This document shows positions 33,519 through 42,316 of a stretch of 60,709 nt of DNA, piece after piece. The notes beneath the pieces are model-generated. The model made no database searches, had not been told where the DNA came from, and saw nothing but the letters and a program-made list of their open reading frames with translations. The stretch is taken from the NCBI GenBank assembly GCA_017511605.1, contig JAFWJL010000003.1:1-60709 (forward strand), read 5' to 3'. Position 1 is the first letter of the stretch; each line of letters begins with the position of its first letter. This DNA comes from Bacilli bacterium (lineage in GTDB: Bacteria; Bacillota_I; Bacilli_A; RF39; UBA660). Made by a program: the position numbers and the translations under genes.

Positions 33519-34414
33519 AGCCATTTAGAATGTTAGGAAGAAGCGTCAGAGACGCTATTAAAAGTGTAATAAGAAACTTCTCTTTATCATTAGCCTCAAT
33601 TTCTTGTATTACTATTACTTTAATAATTGTTGCAGTAGCAGTAGTAGCATCATTCAACGTTCAAAACTTTACTCAAGCAATAGAAAAAGATATGACAATA
33701 GTTGTATTTTTAGATAATGATGCAACAGAAGAAGATATAGAAAATGTTGAAGAAGAAATAAAGAGAATATCTAATGTAGATAAATACACATTTCAATCAA
33801 AAAAAGAAGTAAAAGAAATGATGCAACAAGAATCAGAAGTATTTAAAACAGTATTAGATACATGGGAAGATGATGAATCACCTTTAAAAGATACATATCA
33901 AGTAAAAGTAAAAAATGTAGAGAAAATTAAGAAAACAGCCTTAAAAATAGAATCTATTGATAAAGTATCAGTAGTAAGATATGGAGAAGGCATGGTAGAT
34001 AAAATGGTAAAAGCTTTCTCTTCAATTGAAAAAGTAACTTATGTTATTGTTATAGGTTTAGTACTAGTAACAGTATTCTTAATAATTAATACAATCAAAT
34101 TAACAATTTCAGCAAGACGTAAAGAAATAGGAATAATGAGATTAGTAGGAGCTAGTAACATAACTATTAAATTACCATTTATTATTGAAGGTATGATTTT
34201 AGGATTATTTGGTTCAATAGTACCAGTAATTTTAACTACATATGGTTATTTAGCTTTCTATAAGCATTTTGATGGATACTTATATTCAAGATTAATTGAA
34301 TTAATAGTACCAGAACCATTTATATATCAAACATCTCTTATAGTAATTGGAATAGGTATATTAGTAGGTATGATAGGTAGTGCTAGTGCCGTTAGAAAGT
34401 ACTTAAAGATCTAA
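33515..34414 (+). CDS. ftsX: Cell-division protein FtsX
   Basis: A 299-residue membrane protein with an N-terminal cytoplasmic tail, a first membrane segment (about 22-45), a large extracellular loop (about 46-170) that contacts the hydrolase, and three more membrane segments. The TISARRKEIGIMRLVGAS segment is the family motif just inside the second membrane helix. It overlaps both ftsE and the next gene (TAATG), so the three form one complex-coding unit. Confidence 0.9.
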   Translation: MKPFRMLGRSVRDAIKSVIRNFSLSLASISCITITLIIVAVAVVASFNVQNFTQAIEKDMTIVVFLDNDATEEDIENVEEEIKRISNVDKYTFQSKKEVKEMMQQESEVFKTVLDTWEDDESPLKDTYQVKVKNVEKIKKTALKIESIDKVSVVRYGEGMVDKMVKAFSSIEKVTYVIVIGLVLVTVFLIINTIKLTISARRKEIGIMRLVGASNITIKLPFIIEGMILGLFGSIVPVILTTYGYLAFYKHFDGYLYSRLIELIVPEPFIYQTSLIVIGIGILVGMIGSASAVRKYLKI

Positions 34415-35619
34415 TGAAAAATAAATTATTAATCGGAACTTCAATTATTTTGTTATTAGTATCTTTTGTAGCACTACCAGTAGATACTAGTGCAAAGACT
34501 ATACAAGAATTTGAAAATGAAGTTTCAAAATATACAAAACAATTAGAAGAAAAAAAAGCAAATCTTGCTAGAAACAATGAAGAAGTACAACAAATAATTA
34601 AAAAAATAAAAAATATAGAATCACAAATAGAAGAAGCAGAAAATGAAATAAAAAGACTTCAAGAAGAAATAGAAGCAAGCCAAAAAGAAATAGAAAGAAA
34701 GAGTGAAGAAAGTAAAAACATCATTTCTTATTATCAAGTTTCTAATGGAGAAAATGCTTACTTAGAATATGCTTTCGGAGCAGAAAGCATAACTGACATG
34801 ATTTATAGATTGTCTATAGTAGAACAATTAACAGAATATAATAATAAAATCATGAAAGAATTAGAAGAATTAATCAAAAAGAATCAAGCAACACAAGAAG
34901 AATTAAAGAAAAAAGAAGAAGAATTAAAATCTCTAAAAGCAGAATTAAAGAGTGAACAAGCTCGTATAGAGGCAGATTCAGCATCTATTAGAGAAAGTAT
35001 GCCATCTATTCAGGAACAAATTAATTCCGCAAGAGATAGTGTTAAATATTATAAAAGCTTAGGTTGTGGAGCAAGTGAAGATATACAAGCATGTGAATAT
35101 CGTGTATCTCAAGAAAGAGGCTCATCACTTCCAAGCGTAGGTTTCTTCTCACGCCCAATGGATTATGGATACTTAGTAAGAGGTATGTGGGGAGGTCATA
35201 TGGGTTATGACTTAAGTAGTGGTAATAAAAATATTGCTATCCATCCAATTGCTGCAGGTATGATCCACGCAATATATACAGATGCATGTACCACAAGTTA
35301 TTGGTGTAGTTCTATGGGATATTGGTGTAACGGAAATGCTAAAATTGTAGTTGTTAAACATAACTATGGTGGAAGATATATATATTCATCATATGTACAC
35401 TTAAGTGGATATGGTAATATCTGGGAAGGACAATATGTATCTAAAGATTCAGTAATTGGATATATGGGTACTACTGGATGTTCCACAGGAGAACACTTAC
35501 ACTTAGAAATAGCTGATTGCCATTGGAAAAATGGTGGATGTAGTTATAATTCATATACAAATAGATTGATAGACCCAGGAAATTTAATTAATTTCCCAGG
35601 TAGTTGGTCAAATAGATAA
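34414..35619 (+). CDS. FtsX-linked murein hydrolase (M23, PcsB/EnvC-like)
   Basis: 401 residues. Signal peptide (to about residue 27, SAKT), a long coiled coil (about 30-215) rich in Lys, Glu and Gln, then an M23/LytM domain. Zinc ligands are His in GHMGYDLSSG, the Asp of that segment, and HLHLE near 360. The coiled coil is the part that FtsX holds and pulls to switch the enzyme on, by analogy to EnvC/PcsB. A CGASEDIQAC pair and other cysteines are unusual additions. It directly follows ftsX, which is the standard context. Confidence 0.85.
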   Translation: MKNKLLIGTSIILLLVSFVALPVDTSAKTIQEFENEVSKYTKQLEEKKANLARNNEEVQQIIKKIKNIESQIEEAENEIKRLQEEIEASQKEIERKSEESKNIISYYQVSNGENAYLEYAFGAESITDMIYRLSIVEQLTEYNNKIMKELEELIKKNQATQEELKKKEEELKSLKAELKSEQARIEADSASIRESMPSIQEQINSARDSVKYYKSLGCGASEDIQACEYRVSQERGSSLPSVGFFSRPMDYGYLVRGMWGGHMGYDLSSGNKNIAIHPIAAGMIHAIYTDACTTSYWCSSMGYWCNGNAKIVVVKHNYGGRYIYSSYVHLSGYGNIWEGQYVSKDSVIGYMGTTGCSTGEHLHLEIADCHWKNGGCSYNSYTNRLIDPGNLINFPGSWSNR

Positions 35620-35642
35620 AAGAGTAGAAATACTCTTTTTTT
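35618..35642 (+). terminator. Rho-independent terminator
   Basis: Stem AAAAGAGTA/TACTCTTTT with loop GAAA and a T-run. Confidence 0.9.
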
Positions 35643-35722
35643 ATTAATAAAAATGTAAACCACAACTACATTACATTTATACTCATACTTTTATACAATT
35701 ATATAGTTAGGAGTAATGATGT

Positions 35723-36964
35723 ATGGATCCAGATAAAATAGGCAAATTTATTTATGAATTGAGAAAGGAAAAAAATCTAAGTCAATATCAATTAGCTGAT
35801 ATGGTACCAATCTCAAGACAAGGTGTATCAAAATGGGAAAGATGCAAGACAATACCAGATACACAAACATTAGTAGTGCTAAGTAAGATATTTGATGTAA
35901 GTATAAATGAATTATTAAACGGAGAAAGAGATCCAAAAAACACCATAGAACAAACAACTTTATCAATTTTAGACCAAAGTATCAAGAAAACACAATTAAT
36001 CAAGAAAATCACAATAGCATCTATCACAATAATAGCTATTCTATTACTTGCATTCCTATCATATTATTTCATTAACTCTTATAATTCTATACAAGTATAT
36101 AAAATAGGAAATACAAGTGACAACTTCACCACAACAGATGGTATATTTATAACTACAAGAGAAAAGTATTATTTAAAACTAGGTAAATTAAAAAATAAAA
36201 TAGATGCAAATATAAATAATATAAGTTTATATTATAAAAATGGTAATAAAAAAATAATATTAGTTGAAGATAAAGAAGCAGACAATATAGTAATTTCAGA
36301 TACAACAGGATATGGTGAAAAGTTTACGCATGAAGATATCAAAAAAATAAAAGATAATTTATATCTAGAAATAACATATAACGATAATGAAACAGCAAAA
36401 ATAAAATTAAGATCAACGAGAAAATATGGTAATAGTAGTTTATTCTTCTTAAATCAACAAAAAGGTGAAGTTACAGTAGTAGTAACAAAAGAAGAAAAAG
36501 AATCATCTCCAATAAAAGAAGATAAACCAAAAGAAGAAACCCAAGCTACTATAAAAGAAATAAGTAAAGACAATAAAACACAAAATAAAAGAATACCTGA
36601 AATAAAACCAAAACAAGAAATTCAAAAAGAGGAAAATAAATCAGAAGAAGCAAAAAAGGAAAATTTGATACAAGAAGAAGCACCACAAGAAACTACTCCT
36701 CCTGAACAAGAACCAGAACCAGAAATAACCCCAGAACAAATAGTAAATAAAATAAAAGAAACATGTACACCTGATTTGGATTCTTATGTGTGTGAGTTTT
36801 CTAATATAATCATATTTTATTCAAACACAGAAAATCAGATAATCATAATGAATGGTGATGATATAATAGATGATTATCAAATAAGCATAAATCAACATAT
36901 GTGTGCAAATGGTGATTGCGCAAAAGAATTTAATAACATCATAAAAACTCACCTATTCTCATAA
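35723..36964 (+). CDS. Membrane-bound XRE-family regulator
   Basis: 413 residues. An N-terminal XRE helix-turn-helix (4-60: LRKEKNLSQYQLADM, PISRQGVSKWERCKTIPD), a membrane segment (about 94-116) and an extracellular part with a strand-rich domain (about 120-250), a long Lys/Glu/Pro linker (about 260-345) and a cysteine-containing C-terminal domain (CTPDLDSYVC, CANGDC). It may sense something outside and act on DNA inside, like other single-pass transmembrane transcription factors. It is a single-gene unit. Confidence 0.75.
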   Translation: MDPDKIGKFIYELRKEKNLSQYQLADMVPISRQGVSKWERCKTIPDTQTLVVLSKIFDVSINELLNGERDPKNTIEQTTLSILDQSIKKTQLIKKITIASITIIAILLLAFLSYYFINSYNSIQVYKIGNTSDNFTTTDGIFITTREKYYLKLGKLKNKIDANINNISLYYKNGNKKIILVEDKEADNIVISDTTGYGEKFTHEDIKKIKDNLYLEITYNDNETAKIKLRSTRKYGNSSLFFLNQQKGEVTVVVTKEEKESSPIKEDKPKEETQATIKEISKDNKTQNKRIPEIKPKQEIQKEENKSEEAKKENLIQEEAPQETTPPEQEPEPEITPEQIVNKIKETCTPDLDSYVCEFSNIIIFYSNTENQIIIMNGDDIIDDYQISINQHMCANGDCAKEFNNIIKTHLFS

Positions 36965-36994
36965 AAGTAGAACTTAGAAGGTTCTACTTTTTTT
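36964..36994 (+). terminator. Rho-independent terminator
   Basis: A 10-bp stem AAAGTAGAAC/GTTCTACTTT, loop TTAGAAG, T-run. It begins at the stop codon. Confidence 0.9.
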
Positions 36995-37036
36995 AATTTA
37001 CCTCCCTTTAAATAAAAAATGAAAGGAGGTAAAGCT

Positions 37037-37783
37037 ATGAAGAGAATAGTAGTGTTATTTTTGGCGGTTATATGTGTATTTGGAATTACTAAAAATGTGT
37101 ATGCAGAAGATGCATATTATACTACTCAGAACGGAATAGAATTAACGCGTGAAGAATATGAATTTCTAACTACATTTTATGGTGAAGAATATCCAGATAT
37201 CATGACAAAAGCTATGTATGATGAATTTATTCAAGATGATTTGATAAATAGTGATGTAAAAATAGTTAATTATAATGAACCACAATTAAGTTTATTAAAT
37301 CCAAATATATCACCAAGATCTACATCACATTCAACACCATATAAGACAGTACAAATAAGTAGAGGATGTTTACCAACATACTGCATAATAAACTTGAAAA
37401 ATACATGGCATGTTAGTCCAAGCGTCAGAAGTTGGGATAACATTGGTGCATATCTAGATGGTATAAGCCTACAAGCTCACAATCAAACTTATGTATATTC
37501 AACTTCGGGAACAACTTATTTTAACAATCTAAATACTACAAATGGAATAGGAAATTCAGTAAAACTACCTGATACAGGTGAAGACATAATTATTAATATG
37601 ACTTTCAAAGTTAGTAGAGGCGGAACAGTTTATGGTAGTTACCAACATGCTATGCAAAATACTACACTAGTAAATAGTCAAAACTATACTCTAGATATTC
37701 TAGGATATGGTAATGTATTCTTATATACAGGAAATGCTATTGGTGTGTATGATGATATGAATGGCGTTGATATTGACGTATAA
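37037..37783 (+). CDS. Secreted protein of unknown function
   Basis: 248 residues from ATG 37037, with a consensus GAAAGGAGGT six bases before it. The signal peptide (about 1-23, VYA/EDA) is a standard Sec type, unlike the SipW-type signals elsewhere. A short helical part (LTREEYEFLTTFYGEEYPD) precedes a beta-rich domain (VQISRGCLPTYCIINLKNTW near 110) with two close cysteines that could form a disulfide. No anchor is visible, so it is probably released. I recognise no family. Confidence 0.55.
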   Translation: MKRIVVLFLAVICVFGITKNVYAEDAYYTTQNGIELTREEYEFLTTFYGEEYPDIMTKAMYDEFIQDDLINSDVKIVNYNEPQLSLLNPNISPRSTSHSTPYKTVQISRGCLPTYCIINLKNTWHVSPSVRSWDNIGAYLDGISLQAHNQTYVYSTSGTTYFNNLNTTNGIGNSVKLPDTGEDIIINMTFKVSRGGTVYGSYQHAMQNTTLVNSQNYTLDILGYGNVFLYTGNAIGVYDDMNGVDIDV

Positions 37784-37816
37784 AAAGTAGAAAAATTACT
37801 AATAATCATAACCGAG

Positions 37817-37845
37817 AAATGCAATAGGACTCCTATTGCATTTTT
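37817..37845 (+). terminator. Rho-independent terminator
   Basis: Stem AAATGCAATAG/CTATTGCATTT with loop GACTC and T's. Confidence 0.85.
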
Positions 37846-37889
37846 CATATTCAGAGGGTATAATGAATACATATTAAAGAGGTGGTAAA

Positions 37890-39071
37890 ATGAATAACGA
37901 AGAAAAGAAAATAGTTAGTTATGATCCTCAAACTGGAGAACCAATTTATGAGGAAAAAATAGTGGTAGAACCTAAGAAGAAAAGTCATACAGGTTTAATA
38001 ATTGGAATTATTATAGGAGTAGTATTATTTCTAATATTATGCGGAGTAGGAGTACTATTCTTAATAAGAGCAATATATGGTGGAACAACGCCAAATCCAG
38101 CAATTGTAGAAGAAGAAAAAACGTTTATTGGAGAATCATTTGAGATTAAATATAAATATCCATGGGTACAAACAACAGCAAAATTAACTACTGGAGAAGA
38201 AGCAAAAATTTTAAATTATAATAATGGACAAATTAGATTAATGCCTATAGGATCTAGTGATTTAAGTAAAACAGCAACAACAAGTTTTTCAACAGCTACA
38301 GGTAAATTTAAACTATATAATGATTTCCGTGAATACTGGGGCAGAACAGATAATATAAGTAATGGAACAGGAACATTCTTTACATTAACAGATGATATTT
38401 ATTATGCATCTATGGATTATACAAGAAATGATACACATGGAAAAATGTATATAATTGTATCTGAAAAGAATAATGCAGTATTATCATTCTCTACAGCAAT
38501 AACTATAGATAAAACAGATGCTGACAAAATAACATTAGAATTATTAAAAAATATTAATATTAGTAAACTATATGATGATGAATTAAGTGGTATTTTAGAT
38601 ACTATGAGTAATTGGAATACATATCAAAGCGCAAGATCTGGTGATTTAGGAACTAAAAAAACTATTGAAGGTGGATGGAGAATTCTAGCTAATAGTGAAG
38701 AATACTGGACATTTAAAGATGGTGAATTCTATTACTATAAATCAGTTAATGATTTAAATGATAATTATTACCAAGGAACATATAAAGTATATACAGGAAA
38801 AACAGGTGCTTCTAAAGTAGGAATAGAAGAATCTAGAATAGAAAGTATAGTTACTAAAAATAAAGGTATAAAAGAAAGTGATATTTATACATTAATACTT
38901 ACTCCAAAGAAAATAATATCTGGAGGAGTTGATAAGAGTGAAACTAATTTAGGCAAAGAAGATTGGAACTTTGTATGGATATTAGTAGATCATGGTAAAG
39001 AAGGTATTGAAGGTCAACAAATGAATGTTAAAACAGGAGATACAGGATACTTTGTTAAAATAAAAGATTAG
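37890..39071 (+). CDS. Membrane-anchored extracellular protein, unknown function
   Basis: 393 residues. A charged N-terminal tail with a proline (YDPQTGEPIYEEK), a membrane segment (about 36-62) and a mostly beta-rich outer region. The first part (FIGESFEIKYKYPWVQTTA near 82) resembles lipoprotein-like or LpqN/PsbP-type folds in pattern only. A second strand-rich module (WRILANSEEYWTFKDGEFYYYKS near 263) looks like a lipocalin-type barrel. No motif allows a function. AGAGGTGG ribosome site, single-gene unit closed by a terminator. Confidence 0.5.
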   Translation: MNNEEKKIVSYDPQTGEPIYEEKIVVEPKKKSHTGLIIGIIIGVVLFLILCGVGVLFLIRAIYGGTTPNPAIVEEEKTFIGESFEIKYKYPWVQTTAKLTTGEEAKILNYNNGQIRLMPIGSSDLSKTATTSFSTATGKFKLYNDFREYWGRTDNISNGTGTFFTLTDDIYYASMDYTRNDTHGKMYIIVSEKNNAVLSFSTAITIDKTDADKITLELLKNINISKLYDDELSGILDTMSNWNTYQSARSGDLGTKKTIEGGWRILANSEEYWTFKDGEFYYYKSVNDLNDNYYQGTYKVYTGKTGASKVGIEESRIESIVTKNKGIKESDIYTLILTPKKIISGGVDKSETNLGKEDWNFVWILVDHGKEGIEGQQMNVKTGDTGYFVKIKD

Positions 39072-39078
39072 GAATAAT

Positions 39079-39112
39079 AAACAGGGATATACTATTTATA
39101 TCCTTGTTTTAT
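39079..39112 (+). terminator. Rho-independent terminator
   Basis: Stem AACAGGGATATA/TATATCCTTGTT (one G-T pair), loop CTATT, T's. Confidence 0.8.
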
Positions 39113-39155
39113 ATTGTAATAAATGATAAAATACAGGAAGAAAAGAGGTGGTAAT

Positions 39156-41108
39156 ATGTCTTTTGAATTAGTAAGTAAATATACTCCTAGTGGAGACCAA
39201 CCTAAAGCTATAAAAGAATTAGTTGAAGGTCTAAACGAAGGTAAAAAAGAACAAGTACTTTTAGGTGCTACTGGTACAGGTAAAACCTTTACTATTGCTA
39301 ATGTAATTAAAGAAGTAAATAAACCTACTTTAGTATTAGCTCATAATAAAACATTAGCTGGACAATTATATAGTGAATTAAAAGAATTATTTCCTAATAA
39401 CAGAGTAGAATACTTTGTATCATATTATGATTACTATCAACCAGAAGCATATGTACCATCTACTGATACTTATATAGAAAAAGATTCTTCAATTAATGAT
39501 GAAATAGATGAATTAAGACATGCTGCAACAAGTGCATTGATATCACGTAGAGATGTAATAGTAGTAGCTTCAGTATCTTGTATCTATGGTATTGGAGAAG
39601 TAGATGAATATAAAAATAAAATGTTAACTCTAACAGTAGGTGAAACTATCTCAAGAAATGTTGTCTTACAAAAATTAGTAGACATGTTATATGAGAGAAA
39701 TGATTTAGATTTTAAAAGAGGTACATTTAGAGTTAGAGGAGATGTATTAGAAATAATCCCAGCTTATCAAAGAGCTAGTGGTTATCGTATAGAATTCTTT
39801 GGAGATGAAATAGATAGAATAAGTGAAATTGATGCTTTAACTGGAGTAGTTTCTAAGAATGTTAAAAATGTTAGTATCTTTCCAGCAAGTCACTTCGTAA
39901 CAAGTGATGAAAAATTAAAAGCTGGAATTGAACGTATAAAAATAGAATTAGCAGGTAGATTAAAATACTTAAAAGAAAATAACAAACTATTAGCTGCAGA
40001 ACGACTAGAACAAAGAACTAACTATGATATAGAAATGTTAGAAGAAACAGGATTCTGTAGTGGAGTAGAAAACTATTCAGCACCAATGGCTGGTAGATTA
40101 CCTGGAGAAACTCCAACTACATTAATGGATTTCTTCCCAGATGATTATTTATTAGTAGTTGATGAATCTCATGTTACACTTCCACAAGTAAGAGGTATGT
40201 ATAATGGAGATAGATCAAGAAAACAAAACCTAGTAGATTATGGATTTAGATTACCTAGTGCTTTAGATAACCGTCCATTAAAATATGAAGAATTTGAAAA
40301 GAAAATAAATCAAGTAATCTATGTATCAGCAACACCTGGAGACTTAGAACTAGAACATACTCATGGTAAATTTGTAGAACAAATTATTCGTCCAACTGGT
40401 TTACTTGATCCAACTATTGAAGTTAGAAAGACTGAAGGTCAAATAGATGATTTAGTAGGTGAGATTAATGATAGAATTAAAAAGAATGAAAGAGTTCTTA
40501 TTACTACACTTACTATTCGTATGGCCGAAGAATTAACTAATTACCTAAAAGAATTAGATATCAAAGTAGCATATCTTCATACAGAAGTTAAAACACTAGA
40601 AAGAATGCAGATAATACATGATTTAAGAACTGGTAAATATGACTGTGTTGTAGGTATTAACTTATTAAGAGAAGGAATTGATATTCCTGAAGTAAGTTTA
40701 ATAGCTATCTTAGATGCAGATAAAGAAGGATTCTTAAGAAGTACAAGAAGTTTAATTCAAACTGCAGGACGTTGTGCAAGAAATGCTAATGGTCATGTAA
40801 TAATGTATGGAGATAAAATAACTGATTCTATGAAAGAAGCAATAGATGAAACTCTTCGTCGTAGATCTATCCAAGAAAAATATAATGAGGAACATGGTAT
40901 TACTCCAAAGACTATTATTAAAGACATAAGAGAAGTAATTAGTAATACTGATCTAAATAAAGAAACTAAGACTAAGAAATTAACTAAGAAAGAAATAGCT
41001 CATAATATAGAAGTTATAGAACAAGAAATGAGAGAAGCAGCACGTAACTTAGACTTTGAAAGAGCTATGGAATTACGTGATATATTATTTGAAATGAAGA
41101 GTAATTAA
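39156..41108 (+). CDS. uvrB: Excinuclease ABC subunit B
   Basis: 650 residues from ATG 39156 (AAGAGGTGG ribosome site; an earlier in-frame ATG at 39123 is upstream of that site). UvrB is the helicase-like damage verifier of nucleotide excision repair. Helicase motif [11 protein letters not shown] (near 38), the beta-hairpin region [20 protein letters not shown] (near 90), motif VVDESH, motif [11 protein letters not shown], and a C-terminal UVR domain ([14 protein letters not shown]) that contacts UvrC. Length is normal. uvrA follows at 42317, separated by a radical SAM gene and a candidate toxin locus. Confidence 0.97.
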   Translation: MSFELVSKYTPSGDQPKAIKELVEGLNEGKKEQVLLGATGTGKTFTIANVIKEVNKPTLVLAHNKTLAGQLYSELKELFPNNRVEYFVSYYDYYQPEAYVPSTDTYIEKDSSINDEIDELRHAATSALISRRDVIVVASVSCIYGIGEVDEYKNKMLTLTVGETISRNVVLQKLVDMLYERNDLDFKRGTFRVRGDVLEIIPAYQRASGYRIEFFGDEIDRISEIDALTGVVSKNVKNVSIFPASHFVTSDEKLKAGIERIKIELAGRLKYLKENNKLLAAERLEQRTNYDIEMLEETGFCSGVENYSAPMAGRLPGETPTTLMDFFPDDYLLVVDESHVTLPQVRGMYNGDRSRKQNLVDYGFRLPSALDNRPLKYEEFEKKINQVIYVSATPGDLELEHTHGKFVEQIIRPTGLLDPTIEVRKTEGQIDDLVGEINDRIKKNERVLITTLTIRMAEELTNYLKELDIKVAYLHTEVKTLERMQIIHDLRTGKYDCVVGINLLREGIDIPEVSLIAILDADKEGFLRSTRSLIQTAGRCARNANGHVIMYGDKITDSMKEAIDETLRRRSIQEKYNEEHGITPKTIIKDIREVISNTDLNKETKTKKLTKKEIAHNIEVIEQEMREAARNLDFERAMELRDILFEMKSN

Positions 41109-41109
41109 T

Positions 41110-41937
41110 ATGAAAAAGTATAAAAGAATATATATAGAAATAACTAATAATTGTAATCTAAATTGTAGTTTTTGTAGTAAAGTGTTAAAACCTCGTAGAA
41201 ATATGACTCTAGAAGAATTTGAAATAGTTTTAAACAAGATAAAAGGATTTACTGATTATATATATCTTCATGTAAAAGGAGAACCTTTACTACATACAGA
41301 TATAATAGAGTTTATTAATAAAGCAAATGAATATAATTTAAAAGTAAATTTAACTACTAATGGAGTACTATTTAATAAATATGCTAAAGAATTAGGTAAA
41401 TGTAAAAACTTAAATAAAATAAATTTCTCACTACACTGTGAACATAATAAACCTAATTATTTAGAAGATATATTTGATAATATAAAGTATTTGCCTAATA
41501 CTACAGTAATTTATAGATTATGGACTATGAAGAATAATGAATTAGATAATAATTCACAAGAAATAGTGGATAAAATAAAAGAGTATTATAATTTATCCGC
41601 AGAAACAGTGGATAAAATAAAAAATGAGAATAATATAAAGATTTCTTCAACAATTTATGTGGATAAAGATAATGAATTTACTTGGCCTGAAATAAATACC
41701 CACAAATCATGTGGATATTGTTATGGATTAAATACTCATATTGCTATTCTAGTAGATGGTACAGTAGTACCATGTTGCTTAGATTCTAATGGAGTAATTA
41801 ATTTAGGAAATATCTATAATGATTCTTTAGAAGATATTATTAATAGTGATAGATATCAAAATCTATTAAAATCTTTTAGAGATAGAAAACCATGTGAAGA
41901 ATTATGTAAATCATGTGTATTTAAAGAAAGATTCTAA
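41110..41937 (+). CDS. Radical SAM/SPASM protein
   Basis: 275 residues. The cluster motif C-x3-C-x2-C is in NNCNLNCSFCSKV (near 13-22), and HVKGEPLLH holds the GGE-like element. The C-terminal SPASM-type cysteines (CGYCYG near 197, PCCLD near 218, CEELCKSC near 263) bind extra iron-sulfur clusters. Such enzymes often modify peptides or sulfatases. No partner peptide or transporter lies near, so the substrate is unknown. It begins two bases after uvrB and is co-transcribed with it. Confidence 0.8.
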   Translation: MKKYKRIYIEITNNCNLNCSFCSKVLKPRRNMTLEEFEIVLNKIKGFTDYIYLHVKGEPLLHTDIIEFINKANEYNLKVNLTTNGVLFNKYAKELGKCKNLNKINFSLHCEHNKPNYLEDIFDNIKYLPNTTVIYRLWTMKNNELDNNSQEIVDKIKEYYNLSAETVDKIKNENNIKISSTIYVDKDNEFTWPEINTHKSCGYCYGLNTHIAILVDGTVVPCCLDSNGVINLGNIYNDSLEDIINSDRYQNLLKSFRDRKPCEELCKSCVFKERF

Positions 41938-42017
41938 TTTACAAAAGTACACAAATATAATACAATATAAATAGAGAGGATAGTTTGATGGTCCAGACGC
42001 CTTTCCTTTCGGTTGGT

Positions 42018-42046
42018 GCATCTGAAACATTTTCAGATGCTTTTTT
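42018..42046 (+). terminator. Rho-independent terminator, plus strand
   Basis: A 10-bp perfect stem GCATCTGAAA/TTTCAGATGC with loop CAT and six T's. It ends either the uvrB-radical SAM transcript or a short RNA from the TATAAT box at 41956-41961. Confidence 0.85.
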
Positions 42047-42124
42047 CTATTTAAGTAATAGTATTCCTATTAAAATAAATAGAAGGAAGATAATGGCATA
42101 TAAAGATTTCTCTCTAATTGTCAT
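42047..42124 (-). CDS. Small hydrophobic peptide, candidate type I toxin
   Basis: A 25-residue peptide reading M-TIREKSLYAI-IFLLFILIGILLLK: a short charged N terminus and one membrane span of about 17 residues ending in Lys. Its minus-strand ribosome site is a perfect AAGGAGGTGA, correctly spaced to ATG at 42124-42122. Size, composition and a strong ribosome site match membrane-acting type I toxins of the Fst/holin-like type, although I see no exact family match. It lies convergent to a plus-strand hairpin terminator and inside a nested inverted repeat. It could also be a harmless small membrane protein. Confidence 0.55.
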   Translation of the reverse strand: MTIREKSLYAIIFLLFILIGILLLK

Positions 42125-42289
42125 AAATTCACCTCCTTACCATCCAACCGAACCCGCTGGTCTATTGAAAGGAAAAGCATCTTCAAACTACCCTCACTAT
42201 ATTATTAGAAAAAAATAAATTTTTTTCCAAAGATTCGTAAATTTTAATAAAAAAAGTAAATACTATTTATATAGTATTTTTCTTTTTTA

Positions 42290-42298
42290 TGATATAAT
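42290..42298 (+). promoter_or_regulatory. Extended -10 promoter for uvrA
   Basis: TGATATAAT ends 18 bases before the uvrA start at 42317. The leader is short. Confidence 0.6.
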
Positions 42299-42316
42299 AT
42301 GCGAAGAGGTGTTACT

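Larger units (their letters stand above)
41981..42190. repeat. Nested imperfect inverted repeat around a small hydrophobic gene
   Basis: Three segments on the left recur in inverted order on the right: TAGTTTGA (41981-41988) with TCAAACTA (42183-42190), CTTTCCTTTC (42001-42010) with GAAAGGAAAAG (42167-42177), and CGGTTGG (42010-42016) with CCAACCG (42144-42150). A minus-strand transcript could pair its two ends across the 25-residue gene. Confidence 0.6.

Noticed and set aside
41985..42218. Plus-strand open frame of 77 codons between the radical SAM gene and uvrA
   Set aside because: It runs through a perfect terminator hairpin, has no ribosome site and an atypical composition. The same region holds a well-formed small gene on the other strand.
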